From contig DOXE01000134.1 of the NCBI GenBank assembly GCA_003519205.1, positions 1-8,703 of the forward strand: DNA of 8,703 bases, read 5' to 3'. A program made the position numbers and the translations under genes. Origin of the DNA: Chloroflexota bacterium. Its GTDB lineage: Bacteria > Chloroflexota > Anaerolineae > Promineifilales > Promineifilaceae. Numbering within the stretch: position 1 is the stretch's first letter; the number at the start of each line of letters is the position of its first letter. Positions 1 through 6,948 of the stretch are shown piece by piece. The notes beneath the pieces are model-generated. The model saw only the letters and a list, made by a program, of their open reading frames with translations. It did not search any database and was not told the origin of the DNA.

Positions 1-20
1 GCCGAGGTAGGCGCTAAAGC

Positions 21-2420
21 ATGGAGAATCAGAGAAAGAGTTATTGGCTTCTTCCTTTCGTATTGTTGTTAGTCGTGGCGGGTTGTCGCCGTGAGGAGAT
101 AGCAGAGCCTTCGCCGGCGGCGATTCCATCGCCAGCCAGTACGGTTCCTGCCGTCGAGGCATCGGACAGATTTCCAGAGACGGCCGAAGATATCACTTTT
201 ATTACCATTGCCACGGATGCCCCTTCACGCTTTCAAGATTTTGAGGATATCGATCCCTTTGGCAATGTCATCGGCTTTGACCCAGAATTAATTGCCGAAG
301 TGGCAGCCGAAGCTGGTTTCAAGTACGAATTTGTGGTAACCAGTTTTGGTGGCCTTTTTGACAGCATCATAAATGGGGAGTTCGATACGGCCATGTCGGC
401 CATCGTCATCCCTGAGCAACCGGTTGAAGGCCTAGCTTACACAGATCCTTACCTGGAAGTGGGGCAAGTGTTAGTCGTGCGGGCCAATGAAACCGAACTT
501 GAGAGTTACCATGACATTGGCATTGATATCCCTATTGGCGTGCAGCGTTTCAGCAATGGCGAGCAGACCGCTCGTAGCATTGTCGGCATTAGTGAGCCAG
601 ATCTCCAACTTTACGACAGCACGCCGGCCGCTTTGCAAGCGCTCATTGATCGCCAAGTCGAAGGCGTTATTCTGGATAGCGAAGATGCCGAATACTTCAC
701 CGGTTTGTATCCTTTACAACTTAAGGTCGCCGGTGGCACTGGACAGGAGACCTGGATCACCCGAAAGGCGTACGGGATCGTAGTGCCTGAAAAAAATGAG
801 GTCTTATTGGAAACTCTAAATTCTGCCATTGCTAGAGTACGCGAAAATGGCGCTGTCGAGCGGCTGACGCAGACCTGGCTCGTTCCCAATGAAACCATTA
901 ATGCTGGGGAATCGTTAGTGGGTACACCCGACGACGAGCTAGTGATTGGTATGGTGGCCGACTTGACTGATCTCGATCCAGCGGCGCGAAATCCAGAACT
1001 GGCCAGTTGGGAAATAAAGCGGAATATTATGAGTGGCCTTATTACGGTTGACGCTGAAAATCAACTGGTGCCTTTACTGGCAGAGGATTTCCCCACGATC
1101 TCGGAAGATAAAAAAGAGTACACATTTCGTCTGCGTCCCAGCCTGACCTTTCCCGATGGCAGCGAATTGACAGCCGAGGATGTGAGATTTTCAATCAGTA
1201 GGGCAGCTGGATTGGGTAATTTTCAAGTAAATCGTTACCTGAAAGATGATAATGGTGACAATTTCGCCGATGCAGACGCCGTGCAAGTCATCGACCCGCA
1301 AACCGTTAAATTCGTGCTCAAAGGACCGACATCCTACTTCCCGAGCGTGCTGGCAACGCCCCCATTTTTTATCGTTAGCGAGGAGTGCTATTCTTCCAAC
1401 CCAGATGCAGTTAATTCCTGCGGTGGCATCGGTCCATACGAGGTCGCCGAATGGGAGCCAGGGGTGCAGTTGCGCTTGCGGGCAAACCCGCAGTGGCCGG
1501 GAAACCTACCGCGTTTTGAGAATATCCAACTGCGTTTTTATGCCGATACCGGCCGCATGCGAAGCTCTTTGGAAAATAGCGCCATAGATGTAGCCTGGAC
1601 AGGCCTCTCGGCCGGTGATCTGCGGGACCTGCAGGCCAATCCGGAATTTGAGTATTGGGAAGGTCCAGCCACATTCAAAAGCTATTTAGTCTTGGAGCAA
1701 AGCGAATCTCCCTGGAGCAATGCTCGTTTGCGCGAGGCTATCTCTTATGCCATCGATAGAGAGACTTTGGCTAGCCAGGTGTTTAGTGGTAGCCGCAAAG
1801 CTTTATACAGTCCAGTTCCAGACGACACACCTGGACACATACCGACTGAACCGGCTCGCGATCTAGAGTTGGCCCGATCTATCTTGACCGCTTCCGGATA
1901 CAGCCCGGGTAATAAGCTGGAGATGACAATATGGTACGTCAACGATTTTCGCTACACGGAGCTTGAGGCAGATTATGCGGCCCTTCTTAAAGAACAATTG
2001 GAAGAGACAGACTTGATCCAGGTTAGCCTAGAGAGCGAGGGTTGGCAGGTGTTTAGACCAGAGAGCCTAAATTGTAATTACCCAGCTTTTCTCCTTGGCT
2101 GGCCTTCCAGTGGCCAACCTGCAAGTTACCTGGATGCGATGAGTTGGATGGAGTATTTCATAACCAACACCGATAGCGTTTGTTCGAACTATGATAGCTC
2201 GGCCATGGCAGAACTCTACGAGGAAGCGATGGCCGAAACCGACGAAGAGCGACGCCTCGAATTATATGGCCAGATCCAGGAACTATGGGCCCGAGAGTTC
2301 CCAACCATCGACTTAACTCAAGAACCCCGAGCAGTCATTTCTTTACCGGGTGTTCAGAACGTTACTATCGACGCCATGGGATTACTCCACTACGACGTGT
2401 TGACTAAGGGATCGTCATAA
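21..2420 (+). CDS. Lipoprotein with two fused ABC solute-binding domains (family 3 then family 5)
   Basis: A predicted lipid-anchored receptor that would hand solute to an ABC importer outside the membrane. Residues 1-22 form a lipoprotein signal: basic start, hydrophobic core, lipobox VAGC with Cys22. A Pro/Ser/Ala-rich tether covers about 28-50. Residues about 57-288 read as a family 3 (polar amino acid type) binding domain, with IGFDPELIAEVA near the start and the segment IPEQPVEGLAYTDPY at 130-144. After a short linker (about 289-304), residues 305-799 read as a family 5 (oligopeptide/nickel type) domain, with features such as LRPSLTFPDGSELTAEDV and a C-terminal ELWAREFPTIDL segment. Each half has the full length of its family, so this is a fusion of two complete modules. 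The lipobox fixes the start; a weak GAGGT lies about 12 bases upstream. No permease or ATPase gene is visible, and the upstream neighbour is outside the window. The Arg that usually holds the amino acid carboxylate appears to be Pro134. Substrate unknown. Confidence 0.88.
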   Translation: MENQRKSYWLLPFVLLLVVAGCRREEIAEPSPAAIPSPASTVPAVEASDRFPETAEDITFITIATDAPSRFQDFEDIDPFGNVIGFDPELIAEVAAEAGFKYEFVVTSFGGLFDSIINGEFDTAMSAIVIPEQPVEGLAYTDPYLEVGQVLVVRANETELESYHDIGIDIPIGVQRFSNGEQTARSIVGISEPDLQLYDSTPAALQALIDRQVEGVILDSEDAEYFTGLYPLQLKVAGGTGQETWITRKAYGIVVPEKNEVLLETLNSAIARVRENGAVERLTQTWLVPNETINAGESLVGTPDDELVIGMVADLTDLDPAARNPELASWEIKRNIMSGLITVDAENQLVPLLAEDFPTISEDKKEYTFRLRPSLTFPDGSELTAEDVRFSISRAAGLGNFQVNRYLKDDNGDNFADADAVQVIDPQTVKFVLKGPTSYFPSVLATPPFFIVSEECYSSNPDAVNSCGGIGPYEVAEWEPGVQLRLRANPQWPGNLPRFENIQLRFYADTGRMRSSLENSAIDVAWTGLSAGDLRDLQANPEFEYWEGPATFKSYLVLEQSESPWSNARLREAISYAIDRETLASQVFSGSRKALYSPVPDDTPGHIPTEPARDLELARSILTASGYSPGNKLEMTIWYVNDFRYTELEADYAALLKEQLEETDLIQVSLESEGWQVFRPESLNCNYPAFLLGWPSSGQPASYLDAMSWMEYFITNTDSVCSNYDSSAMAELYEEAMAETDEERRLELYGQIQELWAREFPTIDLTQEPRAVISLPGVQNVTIDAMGLLHYDVLTKGSS

Positions 2421-2460
2421 ACGGGGATCCAACACCACGGGGAAGCTATGATTCCAGATA

Positions 2461-3147
2461 TCAAGAGTTGGTTGTTTCTGAGTCGCCTTTTCTGAGGCGT
2501 TTAGCCCTAGGGCCAACGATCCGTTCTTTGCCTTGGATAAGGCGTTTGATGTTGGGGCGCAATGACCAGGTAATGATTGCCGCACCGACGATCCCGCCAA
2601 TAATGTAAGCAAGCGTGCTATCATAAGGCTCCACCCCAGTTAAATAAAGGATCAGGAAAGCGATGGGTATGGCGGCCGACATGGCCAAAGAGGCGATTGA
2701 TGCGATGCCAATCGTTAACAACACGCCTAATACGACGACGATGGCAATGGGCACAATCGGAAACCATTCAGCTCCCGCCCAACCCACATTTGGCGCGGTG
2801 CCTGCTCCACCCTTCCAACCCAAAAAAACCGACCAATTATGCCCGATGACGCTCATGATCCCGCTGGTCACTTCGGCCCAAGGCAGCCAAGCGATGGGCA
2901 ATTGATCGGCGAATAATGCTCTGATGAGCCATACGCCACATGCAGCTTTCAGAACGTCGAATATGGAGGTCAAGACGCCGACAGTCACTCCCCCGGCACG
3001 AAACGAGTTGGTACCTCCGGTACGGCCGCTACCGACTGAGCGTAAATCAACGCCTTTTATTGCCTTAACTAATAAAAAACCAACTGGGATGGCACCAAAC
3101 ATATAGCCTATCAGGGCTGACAGAATAAAATAAACGCTACTCAACAT
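2461..3147 (-). CDS. plsY: Glycerol-3-phosphate acyltransferase PlsY-type membrane protein, variant motifs
   Basis: PlsY enzymes move an acyl group from acyl-phosphate to glycerol 3-phosphate, the first step of phospholipid synthesis, in the cytoplasmic membrane. The 228 residues are mostly hydrophobic, with about five membrane segments and a basic C-terminus, the usual size for the family. Motif 1 is GSGRTGGTNSFRAGG at 39-53, against a usual GSGNIGATNxxRxxG; the Ser and Arg are kept. Motif 2 is GHNWSVFLGWKGGAG at 102-116; the glycines are kept but the second Lys of KGGKG is Ala115. Motif 3 is LRPNIKRLIQGKE at 196-208; Arg, Asn and Glu are kept, but the usual His is Leu196. This may therefore be a divergent paralogue. 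GGAGAAGGG lies directly before the ATG, and a TATAAT lies 24 bases upstream. The gene ends 40 bases from the convergent lipoprotein gene. Stop codon TGA, which shows that TGA is a stop in this genome. Family is confident; catalytic competence is less certain. Confidence 0.87.
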   Translation of the reverse strand: MLSSVYFILSALIGYMFGAIPVGFLLVKAIKGVDLRSVGSGRTGGTNSFRAGGVTVGVLTSIFDVLKAACGVWLIRALFADQLPIAWLPWAEVTSGIMSVIGHNWSVFLGWKGGAGTAPNVGWAGAEWFPIVPIAIVVVLGVLLTIGIASIASLAMSAAIPIAFLILYLTGVEPYDSTLAYIIGGIVGAAIITWSLRPNIKRLIQGKERIVGPRAKRLRKGDSETTNS

Positions 3148-3170
3148 CCCTTCTCCAAAGGTGTGTCTAG

Positions 3171-3176
3171 ATTATA
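3171..3176 (-). promoter_or_regulatory. Candidate -10 hexamer for plsY
   Basis: The minus strand reads TATAAT here, a perfect -10 hexamer, 24 bases upstream of the plsY start codon and inside the 89-base gap after the JAMM gene. The predicted leader would be about 17 bases, just enough for the GGAG ribosome site. No good -35 sits at the right distance (the 17-base spacer puts TATGCG there), so the promoter is tentative. The gap otherwise shows no clear terminator for the JAMM gene. Confidence 0.35.
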
Positions 3177-3236
3177 GCCATTTACAAGGTACACGCATAT
3201 CAGAAAACACCTGGAAGCGACCTTCGTTACGATATT

Positions 3237-3641
3237 TTAGACTAGGTAATAAGGGATCTCAACGATAACTTCGCCTAAGATTTGAAAGGCTCGAACAGAA
3301 GGACGTTGTCGATCCCGCAACGAAACGATCACATGGGCTGCATCGGGATAAGTGGCCTGGGCAACGTCCAACGATGATGGCACATCAGGGCCCATGGGGT
3401 GTGAATGGTAGATGGCTAGCATCTCCCAGCCCTTTTCTTCCAGATCTAACAAAGCTTTAAGTTGTTGGTTTGGCTCCATTTTGTAGGCGTGAGGGCTCTT
3501 TAGTTGGTTGTCAACTGGATATAGGCGTTCAACCAGGCTCCCTTTGCCAGCCATAATACCACAGGCTTCCAGAGGATAAGCTGCTTGCAATTGTTCCAGC
3601 ATTGCCTGGTGGTCTTCCCTACCGATCTCAATTTTTTCCAC
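3237..3641 (-). CDS. JAMM/MPN-domain (Mov34/PAD-1-type) zinc metalloprotease, M67 family
   Basis: A single-domain 134-residue JAMM protein. The zinc-site signature is complete: Glu25 in PLEACG, His79 and His81 in YHSHP, Ser89, and Asp92 ten residues after His81. Stand-alone bacterial JAMM proteins are known or proposed to cleave isopeptide or peptide bonds after ubiquitin-like carriers such as ThiS, MoaD or CysO, for example releasing cysteine from a sulfur carrier. No carrier or E1/ThiF-type gene is visible here, so the substrate is unknown. The start is GTG; its G is also the last base of the TAG that ends the upstream membrane-protein gene (TAGTG), a layout typical of translational coupling. 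A GGTGGAG lies about 13 bases upstream. That coupling may be impaired because the upstream frame is broken. Met14 is a possible alternative start but would remove part of the N-terminal fold. Stop TAA. plsY follows 89 bases downstream. Confidence 0.88.
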   Translation of the reverse strand: MEKIEIGREDHQAMLEQLQAAYPLEACGIMAGKGSLVERLYPVDNQLKSPHAYKMEPNQQLKALLDLEEKGWEMLAIYHSHPMGPDVPSSLDVAQATYPDAAHVIVSLRDRQRPSVRAFQILGEVIVEIPYYLV

Positions 3642-4149
3642 TACTCGTTGTCGTCTCCACCCTCGCTACCTTCACGAAAGCGAACCATCACGATTCCTAT
3701 TCCCAATGACCAAATCACCAATGTAAGAAAGCTTGGTAGCTGCCTTAGACCGAATTCAACCGGGATTGGTCAAGGTGACAACCAACCGAAGCCTGTCACG
3801 ATGGTAATGAACCCCACAATGTGAATCCAACGCGGAACAATCTTTGAACGCCAGCCAGACAGGGCAAAAAGGAAAAGCGATATTGGAACTCAGTGTTGAC
3901 CAGGTAGGCCTGAATCAGGAAGACGACACCGATTAGGCTAAACGCCGTAGGGATCAGAACCTCGTTTCCGGAGTCGCGTAATATGAAGTAAACGCCAATG
4001 AGAAACGGCACAATCAGTAAGCTAGCAAGAATGGACAACCACAATTCGGCGACAGTGCCAGGCAGTACAAATATGGCCACGGCGAACAGTAGAATCATCG
4101 ATATACCAGACCAACCACCAATCCGAACGAGATTTGTATTATTGGACAT
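3641..4149 (-). pseudogene. Small multi-pass membrane protein gene with a frameshift and an internal stop
   Basis: The gene starts well: ATG at 4149 with a strong AGGAGGG ribosome site. About 86 codons follow with three clear hydrophobic segments (roughly residues 14-33, 36-58 and 63-82, to AYLVNTE). Hydrophobic coding sense then moves to another frame near 3885-3892: that frame gives VPISLFLFALSGW and continues to GFGWLSP. A TGA at 3770-3772 interrupts it, and the same frame resumes with PIPVEFGLRQLPSFLTLVIW and on to a TAG at 3641-3643. Adding one base near the shift makes the total 510 bases, or 169 residues with five or so membrane segments, so a single-base deletion plus one nonsense change explain everything. 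Without repair, the first frame makes only 117 residues with an unconvincing tail ending at 3796. The family is not recognised with certainty; it resembles small uncharacterised membrane proteins that begin RIGGWSGI. A sequencing error could account for the shift but less easily for both lesions. Confidence 0.72.
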
Positions 4150-4218
4150 GTGTTCCCTCCTACTATTTTGTAGTCGCTTGAGCTGGATCTACTCGGGTTC
4201 GTTTGTGAATTGGTAGCC

Positions 4219-5655
4219 TTACTTTGCCTGAATTCCGCCATCGGTCAGCGATCGAACATCTAGTAGCCGGTCTGCCTCTCCTGGAGTCAGGTACCCTTTC
4301 TCGATGACCACTTCACGGACAGTTCGGTCAGTTCGCATGGCTTCCTTGGCAACTTCTGCCCCTTTAAGATAGCCAATGACGGGGTTTAGAGCGGTGACGA
4401 GGATGGCATTTTTGGCCAGCCACCGTTCAGCTTTTTCGACATTTCCTTCAATTCCGCGCACGCATTTTTCGGTAAAGGCTGTTACAGAGTTAATAAGAAT
4501 GTCCATGCTCTGGAATAGATTATAGGCGATGATGGGCATCATGACGTTGAGTTCAAATTGCCCAGCCTGACCGGCCATCAGAATGGTTACATCGTTTCCC
4601 ATCACCTGAAACATAGCCATATTGAGCATCTCGGCCAGTACTGGATTAACTTTGCCGGGCATAATAGATGAACCAGGCTGAACAGCTGGTAGCCGGATCT
4701 CGTCCAGCCCAGTGCTTGGTCCGGAAGATAGCAGGCGAATGTCATTGGCGATCCTGGTTAGATCTTGGGCCAGGGTGCGCATTGCTCCGCTAAAGTGGAC
4801 CAGGTCTGCCATGCTTTGCATGGACTCGAACAAATTATCAGACTCAGACAAAGACAGATTTGTCAGACGGCTAAGAGTCTTTACCATGCGATGGTGATAT
4901 TCGGGATGGGCGTTTAGACCTGTGCCCGTAGCGGTGCCGCCAATACCTAACCGTATCAACCCGGAAGCAGACTCGACGATTTTCTGCCGGTTGCGTTCGA
5001 TTGATCGAGCATAGGCACCAAACTCCTGGCCAAGCCGTACAGGGACCGCGTCCTGGAGATGTGTGCGCCCACTCTTGATGATATCGTCGAATTCGAATGC
5101 TTTCTGACCCAAGGCCTCAGATAGTGTATCGAGGGCGGTTAATAGTTCGTTTAGGCGCCATAGGCAGCCCAGCCGAATAGCCGTGGGAATTGTATCATTA
5201 GTAGATTGGGCCATGTTAACGTGGTCGTTCGGGTGAATCGGTTTAGGCGAGTCTAGTAGGCCAAATCCTAGGATTTCGTTGGCCCGATTGGCGATAACCT
5301 CGTTAACGTTCATATTGTGACTGGTGCCGGCCCCGGCCTGGATAGGGTCCACGACAAACTGGTCACGTAGTTCGCCGTCCATAACCTCATCGGCCGCTTC
5401 GATAATCGCCTCGGCAATCACGTGCCCTGGCATGCTCTTGTCCCCCATCTCCACGTCCTTGAATAAGCCTAGATCAGAATTGACCTCTGCGGCCGCCCTC
5501 TTTATCGCAGCCATACCCCAAATGAAGGCCTGGTACTGTTTGAGACCCGTAATGGGAAAGTTGTGAATGGCTCGTTGGGTTTGTGCGCCCCAGTAAGCCC
5601 CGGCTGGGACCTCAATCTCTCCCAATGAGTCTATCTCGATTCGATACTTTGCCAT
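4219..5655 (-). CDS. Aspartate ammonia-lyase / class II fumarase family enzyme
   Basis: A 478-residue cytoplasmic lyase of the aspartase/fumarase superfamily, acting as a homotetramer by family precedent. It interconverts fumarate with either aspartate (plus ammonia) or malate. The superfamily signature GSSIMPGKVNP is at 328-338, with the catalytic-loop Ser at 329 or 330. Other substrate-site blocks are AGAGTSHNMNVNEVIANRA, HPNDHVNMAQSTNDT at 141-155, and GRTHLQDAVPVRLGQEF with Thr198-His199. Signals are mixed. WGAQTQRA and NEVIANRA look like fumarase. STN where fumarases have SSN, AVPVRLGQEF, GTGLNAHPEY, LLSSGP and the tail VREVVIEKGYLTPGEAD look like Bacillus-type aspartase. I lean to aspartase, about 60:40. 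AGGAGAG precedes the ATG by about 11 bases; stop TAA. A strong terminator ends only 29 bases upstream, so the promoter must overlap that stem-loop or the gene depends on read-through. The broken membrane gene begins 69 bases downstream. Confidence 0.9.
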   Translation of the reverse strand: MAKYRIEIDSLGEIEVPAGAYWGAQTQRAIHNFPITGLKQYQAFIWGMAAIKRAAAEVNSDLGLFKDVEMGDKSMPGHVIAEAIIEAADEVMDGELRDQFVVDPIQAGAGTSHNMNVNEVIANRANEILGFGLLDSPKPIHPNDHVNMAQSTNDTIPTAIRLGCLWRLNELLTALDTLSEALGQKAFEFDDIIKSGRTHLQDAVPVRLGQEFGAYARSIERNRQKIVESASGLIRLGIGGTATGTGLNAHPEYHHRMVKTLSRLTNLSLSESDNLFESMQSMADLVHFSGAMRTLAQDLTRIANDIRLLSSGPSTGLDEIRLPAVQPGSSIMPGKVNPVLAEMLNMAMFQVMGNDVTILMAGQAGQFELNVMMPIIAYNLFQSMDILINSVTAFTEKCVRGIEGNVEKAERWLAKNAILVTALNPVIGYLKGAEVAKEAMRTDRTVREVVIEKGYLTPGEADRLLDVRSLTDGGIQAK

Positions 5656-5684
5656 TGGCCTACATCTCTCCTGTCTTTAATGTG

Positions 5685-5734
5685 AAAAAAAGAATTGGCC
5701 ACTGATACTTGTTGCAAGTATCACCGGCCAATTC
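5685..5734 (-). terminator. Rho-independent terminator after the ferredoxin gene
   Basis: On the minus strand a long stem-loop precedes a U-tract. The outer arms GAATTGGCC (5692-5700) and GGCCAATTC (5726-5734) pair over 9 bp; the inner arms GATACTTG (5704-5711) and CAAGTATC (5715-5722) pair over 8 bp. A 3/3 internal loop separates them and the apical loop is 3 bases. The run of A at 5685-5691 gives seven U in the minus-strand transcript directly after the stem. It lies 69 bases beyond the ferredoxin stop and should end the sodA-ferredoxin transcript. It is unusually long for a terminator and sits close to the next start codon, so it could also act as an attenuator for the lyase gene. A second small inverted repeat, AGGGGT/ACCCCT (5744-5761), lies between it and the ferredoxin stop. 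The rest of the 147-base gap shows nothing else clear. Confidence 0.8.
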
Positions 5735-5802
5735 CATAAATCCAGGGGTTGACATACCCCTAAAATTTTCCTGGCTAACCTGTATTTGATTGGTTAAGAT
5801 GC

Positions 5803-6213
5803 TTACATGTCGAGGGCGTCGTAGCCAGGACCCGAGACAAAGAAATCGTAGTTGGGTTCGATATCTTCGGTGAGGTCCAAGACCTCGCCACCGGCCAACT
5901 GCTTGGCATTCAGCACCTTCACCTCATGGCCATCTACCTCACCCTCGAAGGGTTGGCCCTCGGGCAATAGCTCTTTCGTGTTGGTGATCCAAATACCGGC
6001 CGGTGCTTCGTAATCGAAGGGCACATCTTCTTCAGGGAAGATCGCCTCGTACGGGCATTCTGGTACGCATGCGCCGCAGTCAATGCATGTATCTGGGTCG
6101 ATATACAACCAGGGCCATTCTGCCTCTGGCAAGCCCAGAATCATGCATTCTACCGGACATACGTCGATACATGCTGTATCACGTAAGCAGAGTCTGGTAA
6201 CAATGTGGGTCAT
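5803..6213 (-). CDS. Two-cluster bacterial ferredoxin with an acidic C-terminal extension
   Basis: A 136-residue soluble electron carrier. The first motif holds Cys9, Cys15, Cys19 (followed by Pro20) and Cys23; the second is a classic CxxCxxCxxxCP with Cys43, Cys46, Cys49 and Cys53. This points to two iron-sulfur clusters of the 7Fe/8Fe family. The first motif is short: Cys9-x5-Cys15, against x7 in the Azotobacter FdI type, and only one Cys precedes Cys15, so the number of irons in that cluster cannot be settled by reading. Residues 59-136 form an acidic extension that ends near FVSGPGYDALDM. AAGGAG lies 7 to 8 bases before the ATG; stop TAA. The gene is 63 bases downstream of sodA on the same strand and is followed by a strong terminator, so the two are probably co-transcribed. 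Partners are unknown; flavodoxin- or ferredoxin-dependent reductases are usual candidates. Confidence 0.92.
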   Translation of the reverse strand: MTHIVTRLCLRDTACIDVCPVECMILGLPEAEWPWLYIDPDTCIDCGACVPECPYEAIFPEEDVPFDYEAPAGIWITNTKELLPEGQPFEGEVDGHEVKVLNAKQLAGGEVLDLTEDIEPNYDFFVSGPGYDALDM

Positions 6214-6236
6214 GAAGGTTCTCCTTTTCTCTCCAG

Positions 6237-6260
6237 TAAAAAAGAAAGTAAACTTTACTT
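6237..6260 (-). terminator. Weak hairpin plus U-run between sodA and the ferredoxin gene
   Basis: On the minus strand, AAGTAAA and TTTACTT (6246-6260) form a 7-bp inverted repeat about a single base, followed by TCTTTTTTAC. The stem is AT-rich and the 1-base loop cannot close fully, so it would be a weak terminator or partial attenuator. It would lower, rather than stop, transcription from sodA into the ferredoxin gene. The repeat may be chance in an AT-rich spacer. Confidence 0.3.
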
Positions 6261-6276
6261 CTTGTTATAATATCCA

Positions 6277-6885
6277 CTATGCGGCAGCGAAATTCTGGGC
6301 AACCGCATCCCAATTAACCACGTTCCACCAGGCAGCGATATAATCACCACGGCGGTTTTGATAATTCAGGTAATAAGCATGTTCCCAAACGTCCAGTCCC
6401 AAGATAGGTGTATTACCGTCCATCAACGGCGTATCCTGATTTGGCGTCGAGGTTACGGCCAACTTGCCACCACGATCGACATACAGCCAAGCCCAACCGG
6501 AACCGAAACGAGTCGCTCCTGCTTTGCTAAAAGTTTCTTTGAAGCTGTCAAAGCTGCCAAAGGCTGCGTCAATGGCCGCGGCCAAATCACCGGAAGGCTT
6601 GCCACCGGCTGAAGGTCCCATGACATTCCAGAACAAGCTGTGATTGGCGTAGCCACCACCGTTATTTCGCACGGCCGTCCTTATGGACTCGGGCACACTG
6701 TTTAAATCGCCAAGAAGCTCTTCAATGCTTTTGGCAGCCAGGTCAGGATGAGCTTCCAGGGCGTTGTTTAAATTATTTGTGTAGGCGGCGTGATGCTTAT
6801 CGTGATGAATACTCATCGTCCGGGCATCGATGTTCGGTTCGAGAGCATTTTCGGGATATGGAAGGGGGGGTAGTTCAAAAGCCAT
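6277..6885 (-). CDS. sodA: Superoxide dismutase, Mn/Fe family
   Basis: Converts superoxide to oxygen and hydrogen peroxide in the cytoplasm. The 202 residues match the usual length of the family with both domains whole. Metal ligands are visible: His27 in SIHHDKHH, His82 in ANHSLFW, and Asp165 and His169 in DVWEHAYY. The active-site Gln is at 150 in NQDTPL rather than in the N-terminal half, and GGGYANH has Gly at the place where Fe enzymes carry Gln. This arrangement is the manganese type by family knowledge, although cambialistic enzymes share it. AAGGAG sits about 6 bases before the ATG; stop TAG. There is no signal peptide. A near-consensus promoter lies about 113 bases upstream with an inverted repeat in the leader. 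The gene diverges from dnaK and leads a likely two-gene unit with the ferredoxin. Confidence 0.96.
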   Translation of the reverse strand: MAFELPPLPYPENALEPNIDARTMSIHHDKHHAAYTNNLNNALEAHPDLAAKSIEELLGDLNSVPESIRTAVRNNGGGYANHSLFWNVMGPSAGGKPSGDLAAAIDAAFGSFDSFKETFSKAGATRFGSGWAWLYVDRGGKLAVTSTPNQDTPLMDGNTPILGLDVWEHAYYLNYQNRRGDYIAAWWNVVNWDAVAQNFAAA

Positions 6886-6948
6886 TCTAACTCCTTTTTC
6901 GATTGAAGTGGATGGTTAAAAGCAAAAATCTTGCTTAAATCTAGTCAA

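Noticed and set aside
2397..2435. GTGTTG/CAACAC and GGATC/GATCC complementary segments around the lipoprotein stop codon
   Set aside because: The two pairings share a base and need a large bulge; no U-tract follows.
2484..2502. CGCCT/AGGCG hairpin followed by TTT on the plus strand, a possible terminator for the lipoprotein gene
   Set aside because: Only 5 bp with three U, and it lies inside the 3' end of plsY, so chance within coding sequence is more likely.
2663..3106. Plus-strand open frames opposite plsY
   Set aside because: They are antisense to clear PlsY motifs and have the Pro/Thr/Ala-rich composition typical of shadow frames.
3770..3772. TGA read as tryptophan (recoded genetic code), which would remove one lesion in the membrane gene
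   Set aside because: plsY ends with TGA, and a separate frameshift would still be needed in the same gene.
4150..4218. TACAAA as a -10 for the membrane-protein/JAMM genes
   Set aside because: No -35 at 16-18 bases and only four of six matches.
5744..5769. AGGGGT/ACCCCT inverted repeat containing TTGACA, as a plus-strand promoter
   Set aside because: No plus-strand gene follows and no -10 is at a suitable distance; listed only as part of the spacer.
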